From NCBI GenBank assembly GCA_029941315.1, contig JAPYQE010000003.1, positions 1-64,000 on the forward strand: a stretch of 64,000 bases of DNA. The letters run 5' to 3'. The notes under the pieces are model-generated. The model was not told where the DNA came from. It made no database searches and was given only the letters and a program-made list of their open reading frames with translations. The DNA is from GCA-2724215 sp015660315. GTDB lineage: Bacteria > Latescibacterota > UBA2968 > UBA8231. Positions within the stretch are counted from its first letter, which is position 1; every line of letters starts with the position of its first letter. Shown here one piece after another: positions 62,071 through 64,000 of the stretch. A program made the translations under genes and the position numbers.

Positions 62071-63432
62071 GTGGGCAAAAGTGCTAAAAAGCCGAATGTC
62101 ATTGTATTTTTCACTGATCAGCAACGGTGGGACACAACCGGTCTGCATGGCAACCCGATGGGGCTTACGCCCAATCTCGATCGCTTAGCCCGCGAGCATA
62201 CGCACGTGGCTCGTTCGTTTACTTGCCAACCGGTTTGCGGCCCGGCGCGCTCTTGTCTGCAAACCGGGCTCTACGCTACAACGACGGGTTGTCATAGCAA
62301 TGCCATTCCCCTACCGGATGATAGTCGGACCCTCGCGCATTATTTTGCCGATGCGGGGTACAATACCGGTTATATCGGCAAGTGGCATCTGCATGAACGG
62401 GAGACCGAGGGCCCCGTGCCGGCCTCGGCGCGTTTCGGCTATCAGTATTGGCTGGCGTCCAATGTTCTTGAATTTACTTCTGATGCCTATAATACAGTCC
62501 TCTATGATAACGATGAGCAGGAGGTTCATCTGCCCGGTTATCGAGTCGATGCCGTTACCGATGCCGCGATTCGTTATGTTGATGCGCAAGGCGATGATCC
62601 TTTCTTCCTGTTTATATCGTATATTGAGCCACACCATCAGAATCACCTAGATGACTACCCGCCGCCCGACGGTTATCGGGAAACGTATACCGGTGGTTGG
62701 GTTCCGCCTGACTTGGCGGCGCTGGGTGGTTCGACGCAACAGCACCTAGGCGGCTATTATGGGATGGTCAAGAGGCTAGACGAAGCTTATGGTCGCCTGC
62801 ACGACGCGCTCAAGAGTTTGGCGATGGACGAAGACACCATTGTTCTCTTTACTTCGGACCACGGTTGCCACTTTAAAACGCGTAATGGTGAATACAAACG
62901 CTCATGCCATGAAAGCTCGATTCGCGTACCAACGGCTTTTACCGGGCCTGGGTTTCGCGGCGGCGGTCAACTGAAAGAGTTGATTAGTTTGATCGACCTG
63001 CCCCCAACCCTATTGGATGCGGCCGGTTTAGAGGTGCCCGAACATATGCAAGGCCAATCGCTGATGCCGCTTGTGCGCGATAATAACGCAGATTGGCCCG
63101 AAGAGGTTTTTGTGCAGATATCCGAAGCACAAGTGGGGCGGGCGGTGCGAACGCAACGGTGGAAATACGGGGTCGACGCTCCGGAAGCGCATGGGAAAGG
63201 TTTGGCGGGGGCCGATCAGTATGAAGAGCAGTATCTCTACGATCTGCAGGTTGATCCGTATGAACTAAACAACCTAATTGGCTTGGAATCACATAGAGAA
63301 GTCGCACAGATTATGAAAGAACGACTCTTGCGGCGCATGGAGTTGGCCGGAGAGGTTCCGCCGAGCATAATAGAAGCTCGAGAGGGCCGGGCAGGTCAAC
63401 GGAAAGTCAGTATCGAAGAAGCGCGTTCATAG
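62071..63432 (+). CDS. Cys-type sulfatase
   Basis: 453 residues from GTG 62071, two bases after the binding-protein stop. The N-terminal metal site (NVIVFFTDQQRWDTTGLHGN) and the maturation motif CGPAR (Cys56-x-Pro-x-Arg, then SCLQTG) mark a formylglycine sulfatase. TSDHG carries further metal ligands. No signal peptide is visible, so it probably works in the cytoplasm on an imported sulfated compound. Activation needs a formylglycine-generating enzyme encoded elsewhere. Confidence 0.93.
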   Translation: MGKSAKKPNVIVFFTDQQRWDTTGLHGNPMGLTPNLDRLAREHTHVARSFTCQPVCGPARSCLQTGLYATTTGCHSNAIPLPDDSRTLAHYFADAGYNTGYIGKWHLHERETEGPVPASARFGYQYWLASNVLEFTSDAYNTVLYDNDEQEVHLPGYRVDAVTDAAIRYVDAQGDDPFFLFISYIEPHHQNHLDDYPPPDGYRETYTGGWVPPDLAALGGSTQQHLGGYYGMVKRLDEAYGRLHDALKSLAMDEDTIVLFTSDHGCHFKTRNGEYKRSCHESSIRVPTAFTGPGFRGGGQLKELISLIDLPPTLLDAAGLEVPEHMQGQSLMPLVRDNNADWPEEVFVQISEAQVGRAVRTQRWKYGVDAPEAHGKGLAGADQYEEQYLYDLQVDPYELNNLIGLESHREVAQIMKERLLRRMELAGEVPPSIIEAREGRAGQRKVSIEEARS

Positions 63433-63487
63433 CGGGAGCACGCGGGAGCACGGACATTTTAATTTGCCCTATAAGGGAGATAAAACG

Positions 63488-64000
63488 TTGGAAACCCTAA
63501 GCTTTGATCTAGCTGTAATTGGTGCCGGACCTGCTGGCCAAAAAGGTGCAATCCAGGGTGCGAAAGCTGGAAAAAGCGTTGCAATTATAGATCGTCTGGG
63601 CATGTTAGGTGGCTCGTGCCTGCACCAGGGCACCATTCCATCCAAAGCATTGCGGATGGCCATATTGGATTTAAGTGGTTTTTTGCAATCGGTTTATTTT
63701 GGTAACGAGACCCAGCAAAGCAAACAAGAAATTTCGATGCAGGATTTGCAAGCCCGTCTCAATAAAGTGATCGGCGACGAGGACGCCGTGCTGAAAAAAC
63801 AGTGCGAGGCCAATGGTGTGCAGATAGTCTATGGATCGGCCCGCTTTGCCGATGAGCACCTTATTGAAGTAAGCAATATCGATGGTGAAGTCACCCATCA
63901 GATCGTTGCGGCCCATACACTTATTGGTACGGGATCCAGGCCCCGACATCCCATTGATATTCCCAGCGACGATCGGGTTTTTATGGATTCGGATGAAATC
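63488..64000 (+). CDS. SthA-like pyridine nucleotide-disulfide oxidoreductase, 3' end cut off
   Basis: 171 residues are visible, from TTG 63488 (GGGAG about 8 bases upstream) to the window edge, with no stop. The FAD-binding start FDLAVIGAGPAGQKGAIQGA is followed by MLGGSCLHQGTIPSKALR. Lipoamide dehydrogenase would have a second Cys in place of the Thr, so the redox disulfide is missing, as in soluble transhydrogenase SthA. It probably moves hydride between NADPH and NAD+. The C-terminal two thirds lie outside the window. Confidence 0.82.
   Translation, partial: METLSFDLAVIGAGPAGQKGAIQGAKAGKSVAIIDRLGMLGGSCLHQGTIPSKALRMAILDLSGFLQSVYFGNETQQSKQEISMQDLQARLNKVIGDEDAVLKKQCEANGVQIVYGSARFADEHLIEVSNIDGEVTHQIVAAHTLIGTGSRPRHPIDIPSDDRVFMDSDEI

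Overview
The window looks like chromosomal DNA of a Gram-negative, respiring bacterium of moderate GC content. It carries lipoproteins with lipoboxes, an HtrA protease, System II cytochrome c maturation, a B-type succinate dehydrogenase with one cytochrome b subunit, a K+-dependent membrane pyrophosphatase, and a sulfatase next to a sugar-type ABC importer. The mix of gene families suggests the FCB superphylum or a neighbouring lineage. Latescibacterota is my tentative guess; it rests on overall gene content and not on a marker-gene tree.

Layout. 1-700: 3'-truncated tRNA-Sec (anticodon UCA) and a Doc/RHH toxin-antitoxin pair whose toxin frame is broken at a G7 tract. 0.7-8.0 kb (minus strand): lipoprotein, rplI, a DUF2232-like membrane protein, rpsF, hppA, pth, rplY, tRNA-Gln(UUG), ispE. 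8.0-15.5 kb (plus): a 1,225-residue exported TPR protein, a CRP/FNR regulator, a sigma54-type activator and an HtrA protease, tightly spaced. 15.6-23.7 kb: a THUMP-like methyltransferase, then ccmE, ccmF, ccmH, two uncharacterised proteins, and ccmA, ccmB, ccmC, ccmD. 23.8-31.5 kb: two adjacent bifunctional-nuclease/UVR paralogues, lipoproteins, an orphan anti-sigma factor, an XRE regulator beside a promoter-leader-terminator region, two glycosyltransferases, a diheme cytochrome and a CPBP protease. 31.6-39.5 kb: sucCD (minus), sdhCAB (plus), then rpmA, rplU and rng (minus). 39.5-57.7 kb: the replication-origin neighbourhood. S41 protease, tmk, CDP-alcohol phosphatidyltransferase, rsmG, mnmE, yidC, yidD, rnpA and rpmH run leftward; dnaA, the oriC candidate, dnaN, recF, dciA-like, gyrB and gyrA run rightward. 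57.7-58.1 kb: three tRNAs with their own promoter and terminator. 58.2-64 kb: a shortened YceI protein, two sugar-type ABC permeases, a binding lipoprotein, a sulfatase, and the start of a SthA-like flavoprotein.

How it fits together. Gene orientation flips at about 48-50 kb, where perfect DnaA boxes and an AT-rich stretch lie between dnaA and dnaN. Two perfect parS sites sit between mnmE and rsmG, but parA and parB are absent from the usual place. The ccm block supplies haem attachment for c-type cytochromes such as the diheme protein at 30.1 kb, and sdhCAB with sucCD covers two consecutive TCA-cycle steps.

The least explained items are the two uncharacterised proteins inside the ccm operon, the leader or non-coding transcript at 27.6-27.9 kb with nearby operator-like repeats, a structured element at 39.7-39.8 kb, the parS pair without parAB, the G7 frameshift in doc, and a YceI protein lacking its middle. 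I could not run any search or folding program; homology statements come from motif recognition.
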